From a virus: a stretch of 64,000 bases of DNA. Position numbers and translations under genes: made by a program. The stretch's first letter is position 1. Every line of letters starts with the position of its first letter. This document shows positions 6,314-12,567 of the stretch, piece after piece. The stretch lies in IMG/VR virus record IMGVR_UViG_3300042568_000467, positions 1 to 64,000 of that record; one strand, given 5' to 3'. The notes beneath the pieces were generated by a model. It was not told the origin of the DNA. It saw nothing but the letters and a program-made list of their open reading frames with translations, and did no database searches.

Positions 6314-7241
6314 TGATTGCCTTACTTAGGTCAAACAGGTTGCCAAACGAGTTTGGGAACTTCTTGCCCCTGTTAATTTTAACAGAAGTCTTATGGATTA
6401 AGTCAGAAATTTGCTTAACCGTATACTGTGGATAAGTTTGCTTTAATGTAAGCCATTGTGCTGCTGCAATTTGAGCAGAGACAGAGGTTCCAGCAGCATT
6501 TCTAACAATATTTCCTGGCACTGTAACTCTTGCGTTACCGACAGAATAGAAATCTGTTAGAGATTGGTCAGAGTTACTAATTAGATCAATTCCGTTTCTA
6601 GAACCAGATCCAATAGCAAAGGATTCTGGTATGCAAGATGGCCAGTCAATTCTTGAATAGTCACGACCATTTCCTGTAGGGAAAAAGGTTGGAATATCAA
6701 CAGACAATAGGTTCTTAATTGATTGCTGTGTAGTTGGGGTAGACGGACAGTAGTTTTGTCCTGATGCTCTAGTAGAGTCTCCCATAGACATAGACACTGC
6801 CTTAATATTAAATTTATCTTTATTGGCATACACCCAGTCTAAAGCAGAATAAACTGTTTTTTCTGTTGTAATTTGTCTGTCACCATTAACATTCTGCCCG
6901 ATAATTCTAACAAAAACTATGTTCATGTTTGGATTTGCAGAAATTGCTGCAGAAGCCATTTGAGTTCCATGATCAAATCCGTTTTTTGTAATAGATGCTA
7001 AAGGCAAGAAAGCTGATCCTGGACCTTCCATAAAAGATTTTCCATTAGGACAGGTTGTCCACTCTAGTATACAAACCTCATATACAAGTTTTTCTTTAAT
7101 AGCTGGGATAGAAGTGTCTAACGCAGTATCAAGAATTGCAAGGGTCGGAGCCGATACGGTCCTGTTCTTTACGTTTGCATGCGATATTGATGGTATAGAT
7201 AGTGTAAGGGCAATTAGGCCCACTAGTATTTTTTTATTCAT
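6306..7241 (-). CDS. secreted subtilisin-like serine protease (S8)
   Basis: 311 residues with a signal peptide (MNKKILVGLIALTLSIPSISHA) and the S8 catalytic set: Asp38 (AILDTALD), His91 (FDHGTQMAS), oxyanion Asn191 (FPTGNGRD) and Ser253 (AAGTSVSAQIAAA). There is almost no propeptide between signal and catalytic Asp, and two extra cysteine pairs suggest disulfides, so it should act outside the membrane. Possible roles: maturation of other secreted phage proteins, attack on the host envelope, or host-surface shaving. It is expressed from a leaderless consensus promoter and heads an operon with thioredoxin, which is odd for an exported enzyme. Confidence 0.88.
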   Translation of the reverse strand: MNKKILVGLIALTLSIPSISHANVKNRTVSAPTLAILDTALDTSIPAIKEKLVYEVCILEWTTCPNGKSFMEGPGSAFLPLASITKNGFDHGTQMASAAISANPNMNIVFVRIIGQNVNGDRQITTEKTVYSALDWVYANKDKFNIKAVSMSMGDSTRASGQNYCPSTPTTQQSIKNLLSVDIPTFFPTGNGRDYSRIDWPSCIPESFAIGSGSRNGIDLISNSDQSLTDFYSVGNARVTVPGNIVRNAAGTSVSAQIAAAQWLTLKQTYPQYTVKQISDLIHKTSVKINRGKKFPNSFGNLFDLSKAING

Positions 7242-7248
7242 AGACTAT

Positions 7249-7277
7249 ATAATACTAAATACAAGAAGGATTGTCAA
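7249..7277 (-). promoter_or_regulatory. leaderless consensus promoter of the subtilase operon
   Basis: TTGACA (7277-7272), 17-base spacer, TATTAT (7254-7249), then seven bases to ATG 7241. With initiation about seven bases past the -10 box the mRNA has no 5' leader. Confidence 0.75.
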
Positions 7278-7281
7278 TAGC

Positions 7282-7452
7282 CTACTTATCTTTATTTAAT
7301 TTAGCGTTATACCACTTACCAGCGTCCATTTCTGGACCCGTGACTTTATTTTCATCTAATAAAAGTCTAACTGCTGTGTTTAAATATTCTATCTGAAATT
7401 GCATTCTTAGCATTTCCATTTCAAGCAGTCTAATTCTGTCTGATTTTCTCAC
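7282..7452 (-). CDS. small coiled-coil protein, 56 aa (GTG start)
   Basis: I place the start at GTG 7452, which overlaps the TGA of the upstream gene (GTGA), giving VRKSDRIRLLEMEMLRMQFQ. A longer reading to 7503 would overlap the neighbour by 55 bases. Heptad-like spacing of L, M, I supports a short coiled coil followed by a polar tail. Function unknown. Confidence 0.55.
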   Translation of the reverse strand: MRKSDRIRLLEMEMLRMQFQIEYLNTAVRLLLDENKVTGPEMDAGKWYNAKLNKDK

Positions 7453-7775
7453 TCTGTTATCTCTCTGTCTAATGGAGTAGGGGCTGTCAATAAAGCTCCA
7501 CACTCAACGCACTGCATATCTAAAAAATAAGTTGCAATCTCATAATCGTCAAAGATAGCCCTTACATAAAAATGAATTGATCCACAAACACAAGCGTGAG
7601 TAGGAGTTCCACGCAAGTCTACTGGATTAGAGACAGGGTTTTCCTGCTCTTGCCTAGCCTCTTCTATATCATTTTTATCAAATACCAAAACGTCGTATCT
7701 GTTAAAAAACTCTCTTACAACCCCAATACCAATTAATCCAATTAGGGTAGCTGCTAAACGATTAACCCATTTCAT
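7449..7775 (-). CDS. membrane-anchored zinc-ribbon protein, 108 aa
   Basis: One N-terminal transmembrane helix (LAATLIGLIGIGVVREFF) is followed by a linker and a zinc ribbon: CVCG near residue 62 and CVEC near residue 90, with a conserved-looking tail TAPTPLDRE. This arrangement is common in actinophage genomes, as I recall, without known function. The cysteine domain should face the cytoplasm if the helix is an uncleaved N-out anchor. Confidence 0.65.
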   Translation of the reverse strand: MKWVNRLAATLIGLIGIGVVREFFNRYDVLVFDKNDIEEARQEQENPVSNPVDLRGTPTHACVCGSIHFYVRAIFDDYEIATYFLDMQCVECGALLTAPTPLDREITE

Positions 7776-7781
7776 AAATCT

Positions 7782-7810
7782 ATTATACTCTAGACTTCTA
7801 TAATTGTAAA
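7782..7810 (-). promoter_or_regulatory. leaderless promoter
   Basis: TTTACA (7810-7805), 17 bases, TATAAT (7787-7782), six bases to ATG 7775. The promoter overlaps the 3' end of the Ntn-hydrolase gene. Confidence 0.65.
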
Positions 7811-8356
7811 GGGAGGCCTTACGCTCATATTAAACTTTGCTGCAGCTTCTAAAGCCATTCTAACACGCTTGCGTGGAGTCTTTATTAATCCAGTTGAAAA
7901 CAATGAACCAAGTGCTAGTTCCTGCCCAGCACCTTCAGCCATGTATTGAACATCTGCTTCGCCTATATGAAAGTCTGAATCCATTGTAAAAATTCTTCCA
8001 GCGCCTTGAACTGCTATTAAAAATATTCCGCCTTCATCGCCGTCTTCAGTTCCAGATCCAAAGTTTCCGTAACCGTGTTCTTTAAATGAATCTTTAATTG
8101 ACTCTACAAATTTTGTTCTTATAAATTTATCTAAGTTTCTGAATCCAGCAGTTGGTTTGTAAACTGGTGGTGTCCAGTCATATTGCAAAATTTGTCCCAT
8201 TCTAAAACTATCAACAAATCCTATTCCGAACTGACCTACTTTAAAAACTTTTGGGTCTGTGCGCTGAAAAATTAATCCAGACTTATCATCTGATGCAGCA
8301 GCATCGCCCCCCAAGAGGACTTTATTTTCATGGATTAGAGCTACTATGCAGGTCAT
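7790..8356 (-). CDS. proteasome/HslV-like Ntn hydrolase
   Basis: 188 residues beginning M-T-C-I-V-A-L: removal of Met1 exposes a threonine nucleophile without any propeptide, as in HslV. In mature numbering D17 is in GGD, exactly the HslV position, and a lysine follows in TDPKVFKVG, near HslV K33; IGFVDSFRMGQI corresponds to the HslV GFAGGTADA loop. So the catalytic set of a self-compartmentalising protease is present. No ATPase partner (HslU, Mpa/ARC) is in the window, so it may use a host ATPase, act alone, or not be a protease. Actinophages often carry similar genes of unknown role. Leaderless promoter upstream. Confidence 0.8.
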   Translation of the reverse strand: MTCIVALIHENKVLLGGDAAASDDKSGLIFQRTDPKVFKVGQFGIGFVDSFRMGQILQYDWTPPVYKPTAGFRNLDKFIRTKFVESIKDSFKEHGYGNFGSGTEDGDEGGIFLIAVQGAGRIFTMDSDFHIGEADVQYMAEGAGQELALGSLFSTGLIKTPRKRVRMALEAAAKFNMSVRPPFTIIEV

Positions 8357-8363
8357 ATAACCT

Positions 8364-8392
8364 AGTATACTATTTTAAAATTCGATGTGCAA
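8364..8392 (-). promoter_or_regulatory. leaderless promoter of the Ntn-hydrolase gene
   Basis: TTGCAC (8392-8387), 17-base spacer, TATACT (8369-8364), then seven bases to ATG 8356. Confidence 0.72.
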
Positions 8393-8397
8393 GTAGG

Positions 8398-8679
8398 TTA
8401 TTTAGAGGTATTTTTTTCAATTCTATCAATTGCATCCCTCAATGAGGTGCCATGATTATTAAATAGTTCAGCTTTAATAATTCTTATTTCTTCGTCTAAA
8501 TGTTCAAATCTAAGGTGTCCGAGTTCTAATCTTTCTACAACTCCTGGACGATCTTCAGTGCCATTCCAGTCCTGAATAAATTGAAACCAGGTCTTAAAAA
8601 GCTTAAAAAATTTATTGCCAAAGTATCCTAGGCCAGAAGCGGCGGCAGCAGAAAGCACAATCCATTCAAGAATACTCAT
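8398..8679 (-). CDS. membrane protein, DUF2746-like, 93 aa
   Basis: An N-terminal hydrophobic helix (WIVLSAAAASGLGYFG) is followed by an amphipathic region, the signature NGTEDRPGVVERLELGHL and a C-terminal helix (GTSLRDAIDRIEKN). I associate the EDRPGVVERLE...GTSLRDAIDRI pattern with DUF2746-type proteins of mycobacteriophages, some of which lie near lysis genes. Function unknown. A TATAAT box lies nine bases before the ATG. Confidence 0.65.
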   Translation of the reverse strand: MSILEWIVLSAAAASGLGYFGNKFFKLFKTWFQFIQDWNGTEDRPGVVERLELGHLRFEHLDEEIRIIKAELFNNHGTSLRDAIDRIEKNTSK

Positions 8680-8726
8680 AATAAACTAATTATACTCGAC
8701 TTAAAATTATAATTTAAAACGGTTGA

Positions 8727-8963
8727 CTAAATTAAAAGCTCCGAAGCGGTAATTTCGTTACCAACATAACGTCTTTTTACAATGTATTCTTTTACGTGAT
8801 CTGGACCAGAAGATCTTCCAGCCAATATAATTACCCAACGTGGCTCAAATTTAGAAGAAAAACATGTTTCACAAATAAGTAAATTAATTGGCAAAAGAAC
8901 TGACTTCTTTACCTCTAGCTTGTTTTTAGACTTATTACAGCTATAGCATAATATTTTTTCCAT
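8727..8963 (-). CDS. zinc-ribbon protein, 78 aa
   Basis: Two CxxC pairs are visible, ILCYSCNKS near the N-terminus and LLICETCFSSK about 20 residues later, forming a typical zinc ribbon. The rest (PRWVIILAGRSSGPDHVKEY) is a small alpha/beta segment. Shares its ATG region with the stop of the preceding gene. Role unknown. Confidence 0.6.
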   Translation of the reverse strand: MEKILCYSCNKSKNKLEVKKSVLLPINLLICETCFSSKFEPRWVIILAGRSSGPDHVKEYIVKRRYVGNEITASELLI

Positions 8964-9160
8964 TATTCTGATTCCTCAATATGTTTAAAGATTATCTCAT
9001 CAATGATGCTAAACTCTTCATTTTCCATTAATTCGCTGTACTCCATGCCATCCTTATTGTAGTTAACCGTTGATGCAAACGCACCAAGTTTTTCAACAGT
9101 ACCGTGACATTGCTCTGAATGGATGTATACAACATGAACCACATCATAGTATTCTTTCAC
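8963..9160 (-). CDS. hypothetical protein, 65 aa
   Basis: Acidic protein beginning MKEYYDVVHVVYIHSEQCHG; an N-terminal beta pair followed by a helix. No recognised family. Overlaps the upstream frame by 17 bases and abuts the zinc-ribbon gene. Confidence 0.55.
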   Translation of the reverse strand: MKEYYDVVHVVYIHSEQCHGTVEKLGAFASTVNYNKDGMEYSELMENEEFSIIDEIIFKHIEESE

Positions 9161-9464
9161 TAGGCTTGCCCTCCAGCTCGCATCTTACTCCGTATGACTC
9201 AAGCAATCGCTTGACCTTTCCTACATAATCAATAACCATTTCTTTTTTGGCTCCTTCGAATTGTAAAAAATTATCTTCATACAGTCTTAACGCTAAAAAC
9301 TGTGGATACATTACTATGTCCATAAGAAGCATCGGTGGCTTCTTTACTTGATGGACTGCCTTCTTCATTTCTTCAGTATAAAAAACAGGTTTGTTTGGTT
9401 CGCCAGTCCATTCATTTACTCCGTATTTAAAATGCTCATTTATATCTTTTTTATTAATAAACAT
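9144..9464 (-). CDS. hypothetical protein, 106 aa
   Basis: Soluble mixed alpha/beta protein; the middle (PPMLLMDIVMYPQFLALRLY) is hydrophobic and the C-terminus is basic (GKVKRLLESYGVRC). It overlaps the WhiB gene by 11 bases, indicating one operon. I recognise no family. Confidence 0.6.
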   Translation of the reverse strand: MFINKKDINEHFKYGVNEWTGEPNKPVFYTEEMKKAVHQVKKPPMLLMDIVMYPQFLALRLYEDNFLQFEGAKKEMVIDYVGKVKRLLESYGVRCELEGKPSERIL

Positions 9465-9765
9465 TTTTCTTCTTTAACCTCTTCCAGTCTTCTGCTGTTT
9501 TGTGTAAATTCTTGGATCTATCTATTGAACCTGAACTTAAATATACTCCGCCCCATACTCCATATTCATTATTATCTGTACCAGATTCATAACACATTTT
9601 CATTACTGGACAACTAAAACACATCTCGTCTATGTTTCTTGCTATATTAGCATCAGACTCGTATTTTTCATAAAATAGATTTGTGTCCATGCCTCTGCAT
9701 ATTGCAAGATGGAACCAATCTAGATCATCTTCATCTATGCCTAAATCATTTAAAATGTTTGACAT
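9454..9765 (-). CDS. whiB: WhiB-family iron-sulfur transcription factor
   Basis: 103 residues with the four WhiB cysteines, C23, C49, C52 and C58 (C-x(n)-CxxC-x(5)-C), that hold a [4Fe-4S] cluster, followed by the hallmark GVWGG turn at 69-73 and a basic C-terminal tail (AEDWKRLKKKN) for DNA contact. WhiB proteins bind the primary sigma factor and retune promoters; they are confined to Actinobacteria and their phages (TM4 WhiB is the known phage example). ATG 9765 is preferred; an in-frame TTG at 9801 would add 12 residues. Likely redirects host transcription or blocks superinfection. Encoded within a run of small regulatory-looking genes. Confidence 0.92.
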   Translation of the reverse strand: MSNILNDLGIDEDDLDWFHLAICRGMDTNLFYEKYESDANIARNIDEMCFSCPVMKMCYESGTDNNEYGVWGGVYLSSGSIDRSKNLHKTAEDWKRLKKKNVY

Positions 9766-9973
9766 GCTTTGTGGGCAACTTCCATATTCCGTTACTGTCA
9801 ACAGAAATTCTTTCTGCTGTCCCCCATGTGTTCTCTTTGAACATGCCCTTTACATTTGTAAATCCGTTAATATCTTTTTTCCAAATTACTAGATCGTAAT
9901 TGTCCCAAAATGGGGTGATATTCTTGGCCTTCTTGATAAAGACTTCGACACCTAGTTCTGTTAGATTTAACAT
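9746..9973 (-). CDS. hypothetical protein, 75 aa
   Basis: Begins MLNLTELGVEVFIKKAKNIT and ends KLPTKHVKHFK; a small alpha/beta protein with two tryptophan-rich strands. It is the first gene after a promoter flanked by inverted repeats and is followed, with a 20-base overlap, by whiB, so it may be co-regulated with it. No recognised family. Confidence 0.55.
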   Translation of the reverse strand: MLNLTELGVEVFIKKAKNITPFWDNYDLVIWKKDINGFTNVKGMFKENTWGTAERISVDSNGIWKLPTKHVKHFK

Positions 9974-9990
9974 TATTCCTTAAACATAAA

Positions 9991-10042
9991 CCGCAGCATC
10001 CCACTGATATATATTATACAGTAAAATCTGCGGCTATGTCAA
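9991..10042 (-). promoter_or_regulatory. promoter with nested inverted repeats (possible operator) upstream of whiB operon
   Basis: TTGACA (10042-10037), 18 bases, TATAAT (10018-10013). An outer inverted repeat CCGCAG/CTGCGG (9991-9996 and 10028-10033) and an inner ACTG/CAGT (10003-10006 and 10019-10022) surround the -10 box. An AAGGA ribosome site follows before ATG 9973. Confidence 0.6.
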
Positions 10043-10045
10043 TAC

Positions 10046-10828
10046 TTATTTAAGAAAAGTTCCACTGAATATGGACTTTTTAATTTTAGGCTCTTCTTTG
10101 TCTTCTACGTCATAAGCCTTTTCAACAGGCACACAATTTGGAACCATTCTGCCACCCTTTTCTTTCATACCTCTTTGAGTGTATCCAGACCAGCAGGCTT
10201 TTTCCATATTATCCCATTTATCTTCTTCTTCATTATCTGATTCATACGACTTAGAAACTTCTTCATCTGTAAGAGTGTCTGACTTTTCTACCTTTTTATG
10301 ACCACTGCACATTTTGCTAACACATCCACCATTAGCCTTACACTCCTTGCAGCCTTCACAATCACAGCCCTCTGTAGTCTCCATGTCATCTTCTTCGTCT
10401 TCTTCTTCAATTTCAATTTCTACAGCTTTTGTGATGGGATTTACCACATCATCAAACATATCTTTAATCTCTTCTACAATTTCATTTAATTCTAATGACT
10501 TTTTCATATTTTTCTCTCTTTCAACAATTTTTCTAGACCAGGAAAATCCTGCGTCTCCACCCCAAGCAAGCCACATAATTTTCCCGTTTGAAGGGTTTTC
10601 TGCATTATCCCAATCTTTTCCTTTTTTATCTACTTCATGGCGTGAGAAGAATGAATACATTCTTTTAACAGTAGACAAGCTTAATGTTTCGCCACGAGCT
10701 AGTTGTCCTGCACGAGTCCAGCCTACTGCAGTTCCTGCGCCTTTAGCTTTTCCCTGCTCTTTTAACTTTATGGCACGACGTGCTGCTGATTGCATTCCAG
10801 ATGTTGGCCTGTAGCCTTCTTTTGCCAT
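10046..10828 (-). CDS. phage protein with capsid-protease-associated motifs and a Cys-rich centre, 260 aa
   Basis: Residues 1-105 carry a pattern I know from proteins linked to phage head maturation: GTAVGWTRAGQLARGETLS, TVKRMYSFFSRHEVDKK, then IMWLAWGGDAGFSWS. Residues 115-165 are very acidic; 150-175 hold six cysteines (CDCEGCKECKANGGC, then MCSGHKK), a probable zinc cluster. Near the C-terminus is CWSGYTQRGMKEKGGRMVPN, another recurrent phage motif usually ending in C-V-P. The protein therefore looks like a mosaic of motifs without a catalytic domain. It lies between endolysin and whiB, away from the head genes. Function unknown. Confidence 0.6.
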   Translation of the reverse strand: MAKEGYRPTSGMQSAARRAIKLKEQGKAKGAGTAVGWTRAGQLARGETLSLSTVKRMYSFFSRHEVDKKGKDWDNAENPSNGKIMWLAWGGDAGFSWSRKIVEREKNMKKSLELNEIVEEIKDMFDDVVNPITKAVEIEIEEEDEEDDMETTEGCDCEGCKECKANGGCVSKMCSGHKKVEKSDTLTDEEVSKSYESDNEEEDKWDNMEKACWSGYTQRGMKEKGGRMVPNCVPVEKAYDVEDKEEPKIKKSIFSGTFLK

Positions 10829-10829
10829 A

Positions 10830-10973
10830 TTATTTTTCCTTTACACTAACAACTTTAACATTTTTAACTTCATCGTCTATGCCGAATATATCATTAGCAT
10901 AATCTACAGCGTCTTCTGAAGAGAATGCCTCTACTTCTGCATCAATCTCTATTTTGACTCTGTATGTATTCAT
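10830..10973 (-). CDS. hypothetical protein, 47 aa
   Basis: ATG 10973 follows the endolysin TAA without a gap. The product MNTYRVKIEIDAEVEAFSSE...VKVVSVKEK is a predicted beta-alpha-beta unit, the kind of small acidic fold seen in many phage early proteins. Ends two bases before the next gene. Function unknown. Confidence 0.6.
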   Translation of the reverse strand: MNTYRVKIEIDAEVEAFSSEDAVDYANDIFGIDDEVKNVKVVSVKEK

Positions 10974-11549
10974 TTACTTACCGCAAGTAGGGCACTTTGC
11001 AGTGGATGTTTTTTCTGCTTTAGTCTTTGTTGTAGGTGTTTCACCCGCAGCCTTAAACTTTGGACGACCAAATCCTACGATTGAAATCATTACGCCTGCT
11101 TTGTTTTTCTTGAAAGCACGAAGTTGTTTGCAGGTCTCTCCGCCATTTCGCTGGCTTCCCTTTTTCTTTGAAGTAGTATTTCCTTCAATACACCATACAG
11201 TTCCGTCTTCATTGTCTTTTACAACAATTCCAACGTGAGAAATTCTATCGACGCCATCTGATGGGAAATCAAAATAGGCAATATCTCCTGGTTCTGGATC
11301 TGCAATATCTCCATCAATCCATTGACCAGCTTTCTTAAATGCTTGTGCACCGCTTGGTGTATAAACAGTGTTAGGAATTTTTACTCCAGCTTCGTTTGCA
11401 CACCAGTTAACAAAACTTCCGCACCATGGCTGAAAGTTTGCTTTCATAAAAGCACCGTATTTAGTTTCGTTATCTTTCGGACCCTCAATGGTTCCTACTT
11501 CTGCTGTAGCAACTTCAATAAGACGTGCTGCTGTTCCTTGATCTGCCAT
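10974..11549 (-). CDS. CHAP-domain endolysin
   Basis: 191 residues. After an N-terminal helix (ARLIEVATAEVGTIEG) comes the CHAP/NlpC-type core: catalytic Cys in WCGSFVNWCANEAG (about residue 43), His in ISHVGIVV (about 104) and an acidic/Asn partner in CIEGNTTS. Such enzymes cleave the peptidoglycan peptide or act as amidases to release progeny. The C-terminus is a short K/T-rich linker ending in CPTCGK rather than a recognised wall-binding domain. It is followed upstream by a set of membrane proteins that would make up the lysis cassette. Confidence 0.85.
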   Translation of the reverse strand: MADQGTAARLIEVATAEVGTIEGPKDNETKYGAFMKANFQPWCGSFVNWCANEAGVKIPNTVYTPSGAQAFKKAGQWIDGDIADPEPGDIAYFDFPSDGVDRISHVGIVVKDNEDGTVWCIEGNTTSKKKGSQRNGGETCKQLRAFKKNKAGVMISIVGFGRPKFKAAGETPTTKTKAEKTSTAKCPTCGK

Positions 11550-11752
11550 TACTTCACCTTATTCCCAAATTTTACCCAGACTCTTTCGTGAAGAAAGTAG
11601 CCTAGTGCTTCCCAACCTATATACAGTAGGGCTCCAAGACTTGCGTATTCCCATTCACCAGTAAATAAATAAATTACTCCAGCAACTCCAACTAGATGAA
11701 ATGTTTCCCAGCTTGCTGTTTTTAGTAGTGTTCTTTTAGCTGAATCTGCCAT
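11549..11752 (-). CDS. DUF2061 membrane protein, 67 aa
   Basis: Two transmembrane segments (FHLVGVAGVIYLFTG and ASLGALLYIGWEALGYFL) with the DUF2061 signature K-x-A-S-W near the N-terminus and YFLHERVWVKFG at the end. The family is found in bacteria and phages without known function. Adjacent to the endolysin by one base, it is a holin or holin-helper candidate. A basic tail should face the cytoplasm. Confidence 0.75.
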   Translation of the reverse strand: MADSAKRTLLKTASWETFHLVGVAGVIYLFTGEWEYASLGALLYIGWEALGYFLHERVWVKFGNKVK

Positions 11753-11754
11753 GA

Positions 11755-12162
11755 TTACTTATCCCAATCTTCATCAACTGGTTGAGCTTCTGGCATTGCT
11801 CCGTCTGGCTTTGCTGCCAAACGTGCAGCAGTTGCATCAATCTCTGCTTCAAGCTTTTTATCCGCCTGTGTATTCTTTGCATCCATCTCTTTGTTTTGAA
11901 GTTGGGCTGCCATAATATCTTTAGCTCCTGAGTTTCCAATAAGGATACCAGCTAATGTTCCTGTAATAAATGTTGCAATGCTACCTAGAACATTAAAAAA
12001 CATTTTATCATTTTCTGACTGAGCACCGATAGGCTGTGTTACGAACAACAACCCATAAATAATTCCAAGTGCTGTTAGGAACAAAATGCTTCCAAGAGTT
12101 ATTCCTAGAATAAACTTTAATCGAGCATCTAAGTCTGCAGCCGTCAATCTTTCTTTAGCCAT
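11755..12162 (-). CDS. putative holin, two-TM protein with long charged tail, 135 aa
   Basis: Two strong membrane helices (residues about 17-40, FILGITLGSILFLTALGIIY, and 58-78, VLGSIATFITGTLAGILIG) are followed by an Ala/Lys/Asp-rich cytoplasmic helix ending QPVDEDWDK. Two-TM topology with a charged tail next to an endolysin is typical of class II holins, although many phage two-TM proteins are not holins. No other candidate in the window fits better. Confidence 0.6.
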   Translation of the reverse strand: MAKERLTAADLDARLKFILGITLGSILFLTALGIIYGLLFVTQPIGAQSENDKMFFNVLGSIATFITGTLAGILIGNSGAKDIMAAQLQNKEMDAKNTQADKKLEAEIDATAARLAAKPDGAMPEAQPVDEDWDK

Positions 12163-12370
12163 TTGTTATTTCCTGTTCTGGTGTAGTAGGTGTAACTTTT
12201 ATTACATCTTTTGTACAAGTCTGTGAGGCTTCACATTCTGGAGGATTACATTCTGAAAGTTCCCAATTTGCAGGGTCCTGACAAGGATAGCGGTATCTGT
12301 TTAAAGAATCGCATCCAGTTAATGATAGCATTAATAGCCCAGATAGGGCAATAGTGATTAATTTCCTCAT
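12155..12370 (-). CDS. small secreted lipoprotein, 71 aa
   Basis: A textbook type II signal: MRKLITIALSGLLMLSLTGC, with the lipobox LTGC at residues 17-20, followed by a cysteine-rich mature part (CQDPANW, CNPPECEASQTC). The mature protein should be tethered to the outer face of the cytoplasmic membrane. Phage lipoproteins of this kind often mediate superinfection exclusion; in a Gram-positive-type host it cannot be an outer-membrane spanin. Leaderless promoter (TATAAT six bases before ATG). Confidence 0.7.
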   Translation of the reverse strand: MRKLITIALSGLLMLSLTGCDSLNRYRYPCQDPANWELSECNPPECEASQTCTKDVIKVTPTTPEQEITNG

Positions 12371-12376
12371 ACCCCT

Positions 12377-12382
12377 ATTATA
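12377..12382 (-). promoter_or_regulatory. leaderless -10 element of the lipoprotein gene
   Basis: TATAAT on the minus strand, six bases before ATG 12370; -35 match is poor. Confidence 0.5.
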
Positions 12383-12384
12383 CC

Positions 12385-12567
12385 CTATTCTGAGTCTTTA
12401 TTTCTAGCAGGGCTTGTAACTACCCATAGAGCTGTTGTGGCTATAATTCCATAACCTACTATAGTTTTTGCACTGCCGTCTAAAACGACCCAAGCAATGA
12501 ACATACCAAGAAGGGTCCAAGCTTGATCAATTAGATCCTTGATTATATTTTTTAGTATTCTTACCAT
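12385..12567 (-). CDS. small two-helix membrane protein, 60 aa
   Basis: Hydrophobic helices AWTLLGMFIAWVVLDG and IVGYGIIATTALWVVT follow a basic N-terminus; the short tail is ARNKDSE. It overlaps the giant secreted protein by seven bases. A holin/antiholin candidate by size and position; no specific family recognised. Confidence 0.6.
   Translation of the reverse strand: MVRILKNIIKDLIDQAWTLLGMFIAWVVLDGSAKTIVGYGIIATTALWVVTSPARNKDSE

Noticed and set aside
10314-10814. 166-codon plus-strand frame rich in Ser/Phe
   Set aside because: Mirror of the acidic/Lys-rich minus-strand gene 10046-10828; low-complexity composition and no ribosome site.
12155-12567. Lipoprotein plus small membrane protein as a two-component spanin
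   Set aside because: Spanins need an outer membrane; the probable host is a Gram-positive-type actinobacterium, and the lipoprotein lacks a coiled coil.
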